Of a stretch of 64,000 nt of DNA, positions 27,501-37,866 are shown piece by piece (within the stretch, counting starts at the first letter, position 1; each line of letters starts with the position of its first letter). The stretch spans positions 1-64,000 of the forward strand of contig JAQGDQ010000154.1 of the NCBI GenBank assembly GCA_030141605.1, read 5' to 3'. The stretch is from Tubiluchus corallicola (taxonomy: Eukaryota > Priapulida > Priapulimorpha > Priapulimorphida > Tubiluchidae). A model generated the notes under the pieces. The model was given only the letters and a program-made list of their open reading frames with translations, did no database searches and was not told the origin of the DNA. The position numbers were made by a program, and so were the translations under genes.

Positions 27501-30500
27501 GCTCTGCTTTCCTTTGGACTACACCAGCAGGGAAGAGAGGGGGTTCCGGTTGTCTGGGCAACTCAGGATCTCCATACACCTTGCCCAGGCGTGCGTCTTG
27601 GAGACGTTCGTTCAAGGATCGCACTGCTCAACCACACTTGACGCTGCAGCTCCATCAATGTGATCAATAACTGACTCTCTTGGAGCACACTCCATTGTCT
27701 TCCGAGACAGATGGATGCCAACCAGTTAAGCAGAAATTGTCAAATGAGACTAGAGGCATTGGAGTATGCGAGAAGCACAGAAAGGCAGCTCTGGCAATGA
27801 ATGGGCACAAAAGCACTGCTGATGTCAAATATAAACATATTTTAAATGCTGTAATATTTACATTGAGCCCCATTACATTGATGTGTAATCTTGTTCGAAG
27901 AAGTTAAAGTAACAGCAAAAGTTTACTTCAGGAAAACTGTACAGTTGTGATATATGGTGAGTTAGTATTTAGTCACAATATGCTGCTTTATAACACTTTC
28001 TTAGCTTCGTAAAAGATTTACTGCATAATGTGTAGATATACTTTCATACATTTTGCCATTGATACTAGAATTGTACGAACCATAGCATTATGCTTGTGTA
28101 TGTGATTTTATGAAACAACATAGCAAACCTTTTTCATTTTTCACATGCAAACTCAGTTTTTTTTCTTTTTTAGATTCTACAATTATCCAGGGGAGATGAA
28201 ATATAACATTTTTGGCTACCGGTTAGATCAAGTAAGTTTCCAAGTATCTCATCAAAGTAGCTAAATTTTAGGTAGTAGGGTAGGAATTTAGTGTGAAAGT
28301 TACATAAAGTTGTTCATTGGTTGTTGTTGACACTGCAAAACGCGACAGTTCCTTTCATAAGGTGTTTACTGCAGTCTTTATTTTCTAAAGGAGAAAAAAC
28401 AAAAGAATACATAAAATTTGCAGTAATGCAATTTGAACAAAAAATACAGAAATTTGAACAAAAAATTACACAGAAAATTGCAATGTAATAAATATACTTA
28501 GATTTACAAAATCACTTACTTCGTTCGGCTAGAGAGAGCACACTGTTTATGGTTGAAGCATAACATTAAATTTGTCACATAAAAATTGCATTATCCACAA
28601 TACAAGTTAGTCTCTGCAATAACCAGTCAACCCTGCCAGCAATTGCCCACTTGTCCCCTTTAGTTTTGGCTCCCTCATGCGGGAAAAATAAAAAACAAAT
28701 TATATGGGTAATTTGCCCATAACAGTTGTAATTAAATGAGACGAGTAGTAAGGGCATTTACAAATCATTTTCAGTGTGACCCAGCTGGATGCATGGTAGA
28801 ATTGTTCATACAACTTGCTATTATCATGGGAGGCAATCAGATTATCAACAACTTCATGGAAATCCTTTTACCGTAAGTTGAAATTGAACTAGTACATACT
28901 TAAAGAAAATGCACGGCGAGATGCAGTTATTTAAGCAATAATGTTACTGTGTTGCAGTACATAATGTCTAAGTTGATTGTAGCGCATTGGTCTAGTTACT
29001 TGTGTTTTTATTAAGGTAATTGCTAATCGAATTGTTTCATGGTTGCTTAACCATTATTTTACCGTCTTTCGCTATTGGCAGATTTCACTTCTTGTGTTTG
29101 GCTTCATTGTCAATCTGACAGCTTGTGTTTGGCTTCATTGTCAATCTGACAGCTTGTGTTTGGCTTCATTGTCAATCTGACAGCTTGTGTTTGGCTTCAT
29201 TGTCAATCTGACAGCTTGTGTTCGGCTTCATTGTCAATCTGACAGCTTGTGTTCGGCTTCATTGTCAATCTGACAGCTTGTGTTTGGCTTCATTGTCAAT
29301 CTGACAGCTTGTGTTTGGCTTCATTGTCTATCTGACAGCTTGTGTTTGGCTTCATTGTCTATCTGACAGCTTGTGTTTGGCTTCATTGTCAATCTGACAG
29401 CTTGTGTTCGGCTTCATTGTCAATCTGACAGCTTGTGTTCGGCTTCATTGTCAATCTGACAGCTTGTGTTCGGCTTCATTGTCAATCTGACAGCTTGTGT
29501 TCGGCTTCATTGTCAATCTGACAGCTTGTGTTCGGCTTCATTGTCAATCTGACAGCTTGTGTATTCGGCTTCATTGTCAATCTGACAGCTTGTGTTCGGC
29601 TTCATTGTCAATCTGACAGCTTGTGTTTGGCTTCATTGTCAATCTGACAGCTTGTGTTTGGCTTCATTGTCAATCTGACAGCTTGTGTTCGGCTTCATTG
29701 TCAATCTGACAGCTTGTGTTCGGCTTCATTGTCAATCTGACAGCACTCTGCTGTAAACTTAATACAGTAAACTACGTATAACTCATTTCTTATGTACTCA
29801 AACAGATTTCATGGACCGGACTTTCCCTTTACAAACACCCGCTTGTGTAAATCAAATTATCGCGTAACTCAAGCCGAATTCCCTATGTAATTCTTAAGAA
29901 TCTGAATGAAATTACCCTGTCTACCTCGAACAGCCATCCAAGCAAGAAGTCCTACGCAGAAGTGCGTACCGCATTACAATTTTAACCGCTAATTTCTGCA
30001 AAAATGCTGAGATTTGTTTTATTATTTAAGCAGAATGTTGCACACAACATGGCTTGCCGAATGTGGTTTAATGCAGATCACAATATTATTATTGCCGAAT
30101 TCTATTAACCATACTATTCAGACTACAATAGAAGTGGACCAGTCATTTTATTTTTGATTGTTCATAAAAATTGTTGTTGATGAGTGACTTAATTTTATTT
30201 TCTTATGAACATTGTCTAACTCGTACTTTCGCATAACTCGAACAAATTTTCCGGTTTACTGTATACTTTTAGTGAAGCTTTTTCTGAACTAACTGCTCCT
30301 ACACAAGTTTAGACACCCTAGTGCTAGTACTGCTTTTATGAGTACAACAGCTTTTTTATGTTTTATGTAAGAGGTACAGATTTGATTACAGAGAGGTCCA
30401 GTCAAACATTTTGACAACGTGTTCTTTGGTGTTAGTCACTCTTGATGGAATCACTTTCTTTTCTTATATTTGCTTGTGTCAAATTCATGTGCCAACTGTC

Positions 30501-33500
30501 ATTTTTTACAGAATTTAATAGTAAATTTTTTAATAGTAACCTTTCCTTATTGAACATACCAAAGTTTTTCTTAATGTGAGTTTATAGGTGCAACAAACAG
30601 GTAAACTAAGTGCTAATGACAGTAGCACAATTTATGTAGTTGTTTTAGTTTCATTTTTACATACAGAATAACTAACAAGTAATAATTTTTAGTAATAGTA
30701 TCTAACTGTGGAATTTATAAGTGATGTATCTGCTCTCAGAAAGTCTTTATGATTGTTTTTTGCTGTTAGCCAATCAGTGATTAATTACCCTTCTTCTTAT
30801 TACACAAGTGCTAGTGATGGTAATGTTTTTCTCTCAAATGAAAATATTATTATATCATAAACTATTGTTACACATATTTGTTGTATACATATACATTTAC
30901 ATATCATTGTTACATTATAAACTAATATCATTAACTTTGCTCATTTTTTTCTCGCAAGATCATCAATCTTGATTATTGAATAATTTAAAAAACATTAATT
31001 ACAATAATTGTTTTACAGACCTCTTATCAAATGCCTGAAAACCAGGATCCCGGGGAACAATCCTTGCAATCAATGGGAGTATGATTACTTGTTGAAGCCG
31101 TACGCTTTGCTTAGTGGTTTCAATGAATACCTGGAATTAGGTAAATGCATTGTGAATTAATAAAGTGTAACAGAAAGCCGATCCTCTGGATGGGGGGGGG
31201 GGGGTCGAGACCTTTTTCGTGTCTAGGTCCAACTGGAAAATTACGGAAATATTTGAACTGTTCTTTTCCCTATATTGAAATGAATAAGTTATATAGTATA
31301 TAGTTTTTATACTTCATCACCACATTCATTACACATGTGGATATAGTACATTCATTAAATTTATTTTTTTATTTTCTTCAGCTGTACTGCATTTGTAATA
31401 TTGTAATTTACTGAATTTGAATACAGTATATAATTTGTCTTTTTTACTTTTCAGTTATTCAATATGGCTTTGTAACGTTGTTTGTAGCTGCATTCCCTCT
31501 TGCACCGCTGTTTGCGTTGATCAACAATATCCTCGAGATACGTATAGATGCTTTCAAATACGTTGCCACGTATCGGCGACCTCTCACGGCTCGAGCTCAG
31601 GACATCGGCGCTTGGCACAGCATTCTAAAAGGCGTCACCTACTTAGCTGTCGTATTTAACGTAAGCACCTTTCTGTGTACCTGGTCGCATGCTCAAACAT
31701 AGCTGGACAGTTTGCTTTCACAAGCATTGTTTTTCTTGACTTTTATTGAAATTTTAATTGCATGTTAAAATTTAAATCAAGGTTGTCAATTTTTGATTTA
31801 ACTACCTCTTTTGTAGTATTATCGAATAATCTGCAAATTAAAAGAAACATACATAAAGTTTGAGCAAAAAATAAGCCCTAGCAATAGATGCTCAAATGCA
31901 AAGTACATTGCTAATTTAATAGTAAAAATGTAACCTAAAGTTTTATTGTACGTTTTCTGACGTGTGAATACAGATTTAGAAATTAAAAAAAGGAGGGCGG
32001 TAATTATTACTTACATCATAGCAGCAAATGGTTGGCTCAAATATAAAATACAGTCAACTTCAGGTATAAGGTACTCGCTTATAAGGGGCCACCAACACCG
32101 GTCCCAATTATTCGTAACATTTTTCCTATGTAAAAATCTTCGTATATAAGGTACTCGGATATAAGGGACGATATCTTCGGGTCCCGCGTAATAGAAAACC
32201 AGGTAAATTACCTCGCATATAAGGGACCTTATGAGCAAAGCGAAATTGATTGATTTTTAACCTGAATTTTTCGCAAAGTTGGCCCTTGAACAGCTCGGTT
32301 TCCACGGTCACATATATTGCGTATCATTGAAGGAGCTTCCTACATACTGTTTGCACTGAATGTGTAGCAACAATCCATAAAAATATGGATAAAAGTACAG
32401 ATCTAGATACACCCTCGGTCTGACTCAACTTCGGCTATAAGGAACATCGGATATAAGGGACGGTTTTTCCGGTCCCGAGGTGTCCCCTATATCCGAGGTT
32501 GAGTGTACATGTAGCAGTAAGACAAGAAAAAATACAACTGTTTGGCAAACACAATAACAAAAATTAGCACCTTGATTCACACATTAAGCTTTGCCACATC
32601 AGTGTCTATGCTCACACCTTATACTGCTGCCACCTGGTGTTTGAAATTCAGGAAAAATCCTCACATTTCCTGTTTTGTTAGATATGAGATAAGACACTAA
32701 GTTGGGACAACTTAAACTGAAGATTATTGTACAACTAATCTTTGCCTTTTTCATTCATCATATTACATGGCAACTAGAAGTAGTGGTTTAGTGACTCTAA
32801 ATGTATTATACATTCATAAACGTAAATTATTTGCTGTTACTAAAAACAGTTGCTTATTTTCAGGCTTTCATAATAGCGTATACATCAGACTTTATTCAAA
32901 GACTGGTTTACATGTATGCATACAGCGATGAAAAGGATCTATATGGTTATATTAACAACAGTTTGTCCATCTTCGCTACTAAAGATTTCCCAGATGACAC
33001 GGCACCGGACTACGATGACATCACAGCCAATCCGGAACTGGTCAATACTACGATGTGCCGGTAAAATCTTAGTGTTAATGCTCGTGGTAGCATATACCTC
33101 ACTAGCTGTTTTGCGAGACTTCCTAAGAAATGTTATACGAAAGCCAGACCCAATTTTAAACTATAGCTCAAAACACTGTACCCTATGAAACATTGAAAGC
33201 AAACATAAATTATTGTTTCTTCAAGAATGACTTGCGTGAAAGAATTATTGCTACTGAAATGCAATTTCATGTTCACTCAGCTAGTTATTCGCTGTTTTGC
33301 TCATCCTATTTACCATTCTCTAGTTTGATGGGCACTAGTGCCTGCATCTCGCGAGTTTATTGCAGAAAAAACAGATGCTGTACCTCTCAGTTCAAAGACG
33401 TTCAGTCCTGATGTAGAATACACATTCTAGAGCTCATTTGTTAGCATGGTGGCAAACTTTAAATTTTAATTTTAAACGTAAAACTTTCTGAGTTTTTGTG

Positions 33501-35656
33501 CATCAGACTGAATGTTGTACAGTAACGCTACTTCAATTTTCGCTTTTGCAAACGCGTGCAACATGCTTGTGACATGTTTGTGCCTTTGAAACTTGAAAAG
33601 TGAGATGTTTAGATGTGACGTTATGACTAGTTGGGCGCGATCGCAGTTAATTAAGTTTTTAATCTATTAATTAATTATCAGAAATGTTTTAGCATTATTA
33701 TAGGCATTATAATGTATACATTCTACCGTACTTTAAAATGGGGAAGGTTATTGTCAAATTAAAATTACGAAAGATCATTCTGTTTTCCTTTAACAATGTA
33801 ATGTGAACTGTGAAGTAGTTTTCATATGCAAACAAACTTCAAGCGCGAATTTTAACGCTATTTTCATTAAAAATTGCTGCTGGTACTTGGCCTTCGGCAC
33901 TCAAAACGCATCCAACATCACGCTAGAAAATCATAAATGTACTGAGGATAATGAATGCGAGCACACTTGTCCAGCAAGCCCAAAATGCTGCATAATCCAG
34001 CAAAACCATTAAAGAGTGTCGTCTTCTATTGAAAGTAATTGTTTTTTACGTTTGGATATGGCATTAGTGGAGTCTAACAATGGACCTACTCATGAGTTAA
34101 TGATAGGCCTGTTGGGATTTGGTAGCTTGTAGTAAAATTGCTAAATACATATAAATAAGTCTTAACTTTGTCTCAGTGTAACCAATAGCTTAGAAATGGG
34201 AGAGACTGGTCGTCTGAAACGTGAATGCAGTTTTTCTATTTCGTCTTGAATTTCTTCCAGAAAGCTATCAAAGGAAGCTTATTTCGTTATAAATTATGAT
34301 GACACTTCGTTATAAATATTTTTCTATAGTATAATAGGAAACTTTATATGTTAATGTTTCTGTAAATTACCTAGTGAAGTACATTTACAAATGTTACTGT
34401 GGCACTTGCATGAAAAAATGGAATTAAATGTAATTTTAAAGTGTTTTATTGAAGCCACCAGGTCGTTTAAGATAACGGGAAAAAATCTTTTGCATGGTAC
34501 TATTTTTTACAGATACCGAGGCTACCGCCATCCACCCGGTACGGATGAAGAATACACGCCCACCTTACAAAGTTGGCATGTCACTACAGCAAAACTTGCT
34601 TTTATTGTTGCGTTTGAGGTAATACCCTTCGCTCTCTCTCTCTCTCTGTTGTCTCTGTCTCTTCGTCCCTCCCTCTCACACACACACCTCTCTCTTTCCC
34701 TCCTTCCCTCTCTCTCTTTGTCCCTCTCTCCCCCTTTCTCTCTCTCTCTCTCTTGTCCTCCCTCTTCTCCCCCCTCACTCTTTCTCTTGCTCGGTCTCTC
34801 TCTCTCCCCCTCACTCTTTCTCTTGCTCGGTCTCTCTCTCTCCCCCTCACTCTTTCTCTTGCTCAGTCTCTCTCTCTCCCCCTCACTCTTTCTCTTGCTC
34901 GGTCTCTCTCTCTCCCAGTATCTCTATCTATCTATCTGTAATCTCTATCTCTCTCTCTCACACACACACTCTCTCTTTCCCTCTCTCTCTTTGTCCCTCT
35001 CACCCCTTTCTCTCTCTCTCTCCCCCCTCTCTCTTTCTCTTGCTCAGTCTCTCTCTCTCCCCCTCTCTCTTTCTCTTGCTCAGTCTCACTCTCTCTCCCT
35101 GTATCTCTATCTATCTATCTGTAATCTCTATCTCTCTCTCTCTCACACACACACTCTCTCTTTCCCTCTCTCTCTTTGTCCCTCTCACCCCTTTCTCTCT
35201 CTCTCTCCCCCTCTCTCTTTCTCTTGCTCAGTCTCACTCTCTCTCCCTGTATCTCTATCTATCTATCTATCTGTAATCTCTATCTCTCTCTCTCTACACA
35301 CACACACACGCACACACACACACATACACGCACGCTCACACACACACGAACTTATGACTAAAATAAAGTAACAATTCAAAATCATCTCTCTTCCACCTCT
35401 CACTTTCTCGTACACACTTGTTTCCATCTCTTTTATAAACAGCATTGGTTCATTATTTCAGCACGTTGTCTTCTTTATATCTGGGACTCTGGCTGCATAC
35501 ATTCCTGATGTGCCCGGTGAGATAAAGTATCAAGTTCAGAGAGAGAAGTATCTAACTAAAGAAGCCTTCATCAGAGCACAAGTAAAACATATTGAATCCG
35601 ACAACAAGGAAGAATCAGAGGCTCGCTTTGAAGAACATAGTGAAACGCAATTCTAA
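9576..35656 (+). CDS. Anoctamin (TMEM16 family) Ca2+-activated channel or scramblase, complete, 24 exons
   Basis: Exons: 9576-9594, 11892-11962, ~12230-12445, 13437-13535, 14906-15030, 16582-16688, 17912-17967, 18326-18397, 18546-18610, 19645-19779, 20611-20722, 20892-20952, 21438-21517, 22234-22371, 23704-23868, 25696-25732, 26941-27052, 28174-28231, 28775-28872, 31019-31140, 31455-31660, 32864-33060, 34513-34618, 35462-35656. All have AG/GT borders and compatible phases, and sum to 2652 nt (883 residues plus stop), the usual family length. Order: N-terminal dimerisation domain ([17 protein letters not shown]), cytosolic region ending EILKRARYD, first membrane helix after [19 protein letters not shown], a Cys-rich extracellular loop in the 20611 exon, and the calcium-binding core. 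Ca2+ ligands match the family: N602 and E605 (NNFMEI), E645 and E648 (NEYLEL), E677 and D681 (LEIRID). The WNNFME-like spacing recalls the ANO3-7 branch more than ANO1/2, but the paralogue is unresolved. The first two small exons and the exon-3 acceptor are less certain; without them a start at 12221 is possible. Confidence 0.93.
9796..10153. repeat. Dispersed repeat C, copy 1
   Basis: About 360 bp nearly identical to 55137-55505. Both run from TTTATTTATTTCCACTCTG to CCTGTTGAGCATAG and share CTTGACAGGCCAAACTGTAC. No coding sequence; it could be the 3' tail of a larger transposon. Confidence 0.75.
10960..11040. mobile_element. Possible hAT-type element end
   Basis: CAGGGACGTATTAACC followed by TTAGGGCGCCAAAGTTTGAG resembles ends of some hAT elements. 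The opposite end was not found. Confidence 0.25.
12780..13215 (+). repeat. (TGTCC)n pentanucleotide satellite
   Basis: Degenerate, then near-perfect (CCTGT)n over about 430 bp, cleanest at 13085-13190, inside the anoctamin intron between 12445 and 13437. Long ORFs here ([10 protein letters not shown]-type text, and its reverse) are products of the repeat. Confidence 0.9.
13643..14210. repeat. Dispersed repeat D, copy 1
   Basis: Shares AAAGGAATTTT, ATTACATGATGTCACCTACA and ACTGCCGA...GCAAAAGGCAGTA-type blocks with 61756-62200, and its second half with 40365-40745. Non-coding, in an anoctamin intron. Confidence 0.6.
14328..14775. mobile_element. Possible MITE with GG(A/T)TCCCACAG-like ends
   Basis: Begins GGATTCCACAGTCAAGGAAA and ends TTTTAAAATTCTGTGGGAACC, an imperfect inverted pair. 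The interior has repeated GTCATGGAAAA / GTCAGG motifs. Single copy here. Confidence 0.4.
15362..15961 (+). mobile_element. TTAA-flanked MITE-like element, family B, copy 1
   Basis: Begins TTAAAGCAAAACTGAACCC and ends GTCTTCCTTTAA. Aligns with 22966-23562 and 33126-33795 through shared blocks such as GACGGGCACTAGCGCCTG and GTTGGGCTCGCCCGCCG. TTAA at both ends suggests a piggyBac-type target duplication. Confidence 0.6.
17138..17775 (+). mobile_element. MITE-like element, family A
   Basis: Same family as 6842-7468. Shared internal text includes CAACTTCAACGTGGATTATC and TGGTATCAAAATGATCCT. Located in the anoctamin intron before the exon at 17912. Confidence 0.7.
22966..23562 (+). mobile_element. 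TTAA-flanked MITE-like element, family B, copy 2
   Basis: Closest relative of 15362-15961. Ends TTAAAGCAAAGCTGG... and ...GTCTTCCTTTAAG. Confidence 0.6.
24572..25040. mobile_element. pogo/mariner-type MITE, family F, copy 1
   Basis: Terminal inverted repeat CAGTCAACCTCAGATATAA ... TTATATCCGAGGTTGACTG, flanked by TA on both sides. Interior has repeated ATAAGGGAC motifs. Matches 32051-32505. No transposase. Confidence 0.85.
26155..26380 (+). repeat. Minisatellite, 13-17-bp unit (TTTGTGCACACACC)
   Basis: About 16 units of CCTTTGTGCACACA with small length variants, in an anoctamin intron. All frames are open on both strands (VHTPLCTH-type text), so the ORFs here are artefacts. Confidence 0.9.
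27171..27780 (+). mobile_element. 5S rRNA-derived SINE (SINE3-like)
   Basis: 27171-27291 is a diverged 5S rRNA: GCGGCCAAATCATGTTGAAA, then GATCACCGAAGTTAAGCAACG (box A region) and GGTTAGTACTTGAATGGGTG ACCGCC (C box). It ends GTGCTGTAGGC. An extra ~8 bp lies between box A and the C box. It is followed by ~490 bp that is clearly more GC-rich than the surrounding DNA, with no ORF that looks coding. This fits a 5S-headed SINE inserted in an anoctamin intron, not a working 5S gene. Confidence 0.75.
29090..29745 (+). repeat. Minisatellite, 31-bp unit, about 21 copies
   Basis: Units GCTTGTGTTTGGCTTCATTG plus TCAATCTGACA, very homogeneous. There are TTTGG/TTCGG variants, two CTATCTG units and one unit with an extra TA. 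In the anoctamin intron 28873-31018. Confidence 0.95.
29765..30261. mobile_element. pogo/mariner-type MITE, family G, copy 1
   Basis: Ends CAGTAAACTACGTATAACTC and ACTCGAACAAATTTTCCGGTTTACTG, flanked by TA. Related to 36907-37429. Lies 20 bp after the 31-bp minisatellite. Confidence 0.75.
32051..32505. mobile_element. pogo/mariner-type MITE, family F, copy 2
   Basis: CAGTCAACTTCAGGTATAAG ... CCTATATCCGAGGTTGAGTG with TA flanks. Shares GGAGCTTCCTACATAC and other blocks with 24572-25040. Confidence 0.85.
33126..33795 (+). mobile_element. MITE-like element, family B, copy 3 (more diverged)
   Basis: Aligns with the two other family B copies, e.g. GATGGGCACTAGTGCCTGCA and GACTAGTTGGGCGCGATCGC. 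Left end mutated, right end CTTTAAC. Confidence 0.5.
34626..35365 (+). repeat. Compound CT/CTAT/CA microsatellite filling an intron
   Basis: Nearly the whole 843-bp anoctamin intron (34619-35461) is (CT)n with TCTTGCTCGG-type ~45-bp higher-order units, CTAT and CA runs. The 326-codon ORF crossing it contains the true exon 34513-34618, but its later part is repeat text. Confidence 0.95.
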
Positions 35657-36906
35657 TTAAAATCCTGTCTTACTTGAAATATTTTCTGTTACGAGACATA
35701 GAAGTAAATGTTCAAAATTGTTTGTTACGAATTATGGTAGAAAATTGTGTAATGTTTGTTATACTGAATTTGTAAATACTAATAATAATTTATGACAACT
35801 TCATTAACATGTTCATCATGTTTTGTTTTAATTTTAAATTGTACTTTTTGCGAATGCCTGCAATAGGTAAATTCAAGACAGACTGTAGTGTATGGAGCAG
35901 TTCTGCTTTATCTGCTGTAAACAGTGGAATTTAATTGGGCTTTTTAACAGGATTTTCTGCTGAAACTTTAGTTTAAAGTTTTCATATTCTTTGGGATAAG
36001 GAATTTTCATATCCTTGCACTTGGCATCAGTTTATTTTACGAATTATTTCCAGTACTGTCGCTAAAACAAAACTTTCGTTTGTAATTCTCTGTTCACTTC
36101 ATGCTAATGCGGTTGTCCGTAAGTATTAATACCGTTTCATCACTTGACCACTTGACGCCTTTAACCTGCATTAGTCAACTGCAGCTTATTAAGTCTCATA
36201 GACTCAAACATGCATATTTTATTATAAGGAAAGTTCCTACAAAACCTTTACTAAAAACCATACTTTTATTTGTACGAAAATATAATGAAATTTTTTTTTA
36301 ACTTTATAAAACTATTAAAGACACAAGGTTTGGTGTAACAAAAGTATTACAACAGCTCTAGTCAACAAACTTTTTCAGTAAAATAAAATCAACAGTAAAA
36401 GAGGTAACATGGCCTGGTAATTTTTCTTTCACAATAAGCAGTAAACTGATAATAATTCTGATGAAACTCGTCTAAAATACCCCAACAAATTTTACATCAG
36501 TGTTAAAAAGGAAACAGTTTTTATTACAAATTAAAAAGTTATTACAGGTTTTGGCTGACTGCAGGTCAGTATAAATGTACTCTGCTTTATCTTACTGTTG
36601 TATAGCAAGAGTTAATTACATAACAGTATCATTGTTTTACAACTCTTACGGGATTAATCTTCAGCTTCACTTACCTTAAAGAGATACATCATAACCTGTC
36701 AACACAGGAGTTTGACAGTCTTTTTACCTCTGCATATTGTATCAAGGGAGTATTGACCTAGAACTTTGGTTCTCAAGAAACTTCCAAATTATATTTTATC
36801 TAATTGCTGCATACTCCACCATTATGACACAAGAAAACCGAATAAAAAACGCTATCCAGTAATGTTTACATTGTTAAGACACTTAAAATCGTTAAAAAGC
36901 ATAATA
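35657..36906. other. 3' flank of the anoctamin, no gene seen
   Basis: AT-rich, probably 3' UTR then spacer between the convergent anoctamin and presenilin genes. No repeat family recognised. Confidence 0.4.
36383..36388 (+). promoter_or_regulatory. Possible poly(A) signal downstream of the anoctamin
   Basis: AATAAA about 730 bases after the TAA of the anoctamin, within the tail-to-tail gap before presenilin. Position only; many AT-rich matches are possible. Confidence 0.2.
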
Positions 36907-37429
36907 CAGTAAACTCTGTGTAACTCAAAATCACCTAACTCAAATTTTCGCTCAACTCAAAAAGAATTTCAGCAGAACGGATGAACCCCTTTCTTTTTCC
37001 CACAAATAGCATTGCTGAACTTGAAATATATAACTCAAGATTTCGCCTAACTAAAATAAAAAATTATGGTCCATTTAATCAAAATACAAGTAATTTACTT
37101 CACCTAACTCAAAAATGTGTGTAAATAATTGAACTACGCACAAACTTACATAACGTAAGACATTGGTAGCCCCACTGTCATATTGTTTAATGGTATTGTG
37201 TACATGTCCTTTTGTAACATAAAAAAATTGTTTCACTACACAATTTGTTATTCTTTATGTAATTGTCATCAAATCTCGTCGTTTATGTATAGAAGGGTTG
37301 ACTTACTGTCTTCTATTTAGCTTGTAATCTGGAGGAGGGGTTTAGAGTTTCTATACTGGAAAATTTTCAACATTGCCTAACTCAAGGTTTTCTGGGTCTG
37401 GTTGGATTTGAGTTAGGCGGAGTTTACTG
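36907..37429. mobile_element. pogo/mariner-type MITE, family G, copy 2
   Basis: Begins CAGTAAACTCTGTGTAACTC and ends GAGTTAGGCGGAGTTTACTG, flanked by TA. Inner blocks CCTAACTCAAA repeat on both arms. Located between the two convergent genes. Confidence 0.85.
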
Positions 37430-37866
37430 TAGTTTTTCTTTTATAAAAAGACCTCAAAAACTCTTAAAATGCATCAGCTTCAAGACTTTACTGATCACAA
37501 TGTATAAGTTTACTGATATAGCACTGCACTGCTGTCTCAAATAAGCAGCTGACATGCCGCAAGCGACTGCTCTAGAATTTAGCGACTAATTTTGTATGAT
37601 CAAGTGCAAAAACTGATCCTTCCAGCCTTTGACTGCTGCATGTTTGTTCACTTACGTAACTTTAGCATATTAAACATTCTTCATCACGACAATAAAATTT
37701 ATGAAAACAGTAACTAAATGTATAAATTAAAATCAGTCAAAATTAAACATCAAAAATAACATAGTTTAACGAAATATAATTACATAAAAGTGTTCCAAAC
37801 AAAACTGTTCAGAAACTAGATAATATTTTAACATGAGATGTTTAATTTAACGTACATTCCTGCACA

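Noticed and set aside
29090-29745. CRISPR-like array
   Set aside because: Units are contiguous 31-bp copies without unique spacers, in an animal intron; it is a minisatellite.
31417-31702. Two alternative-frame + strand ORFs
   Set aside because: One contains the anoctamin exon frame (31455-31660); the other is its shadow.
34391-35371. 326-codon + strand ORF
   Set aside because: Only 34513-34618 is an anoctamin exon. The rest is translated CT/CTAT/CA microsatellite.
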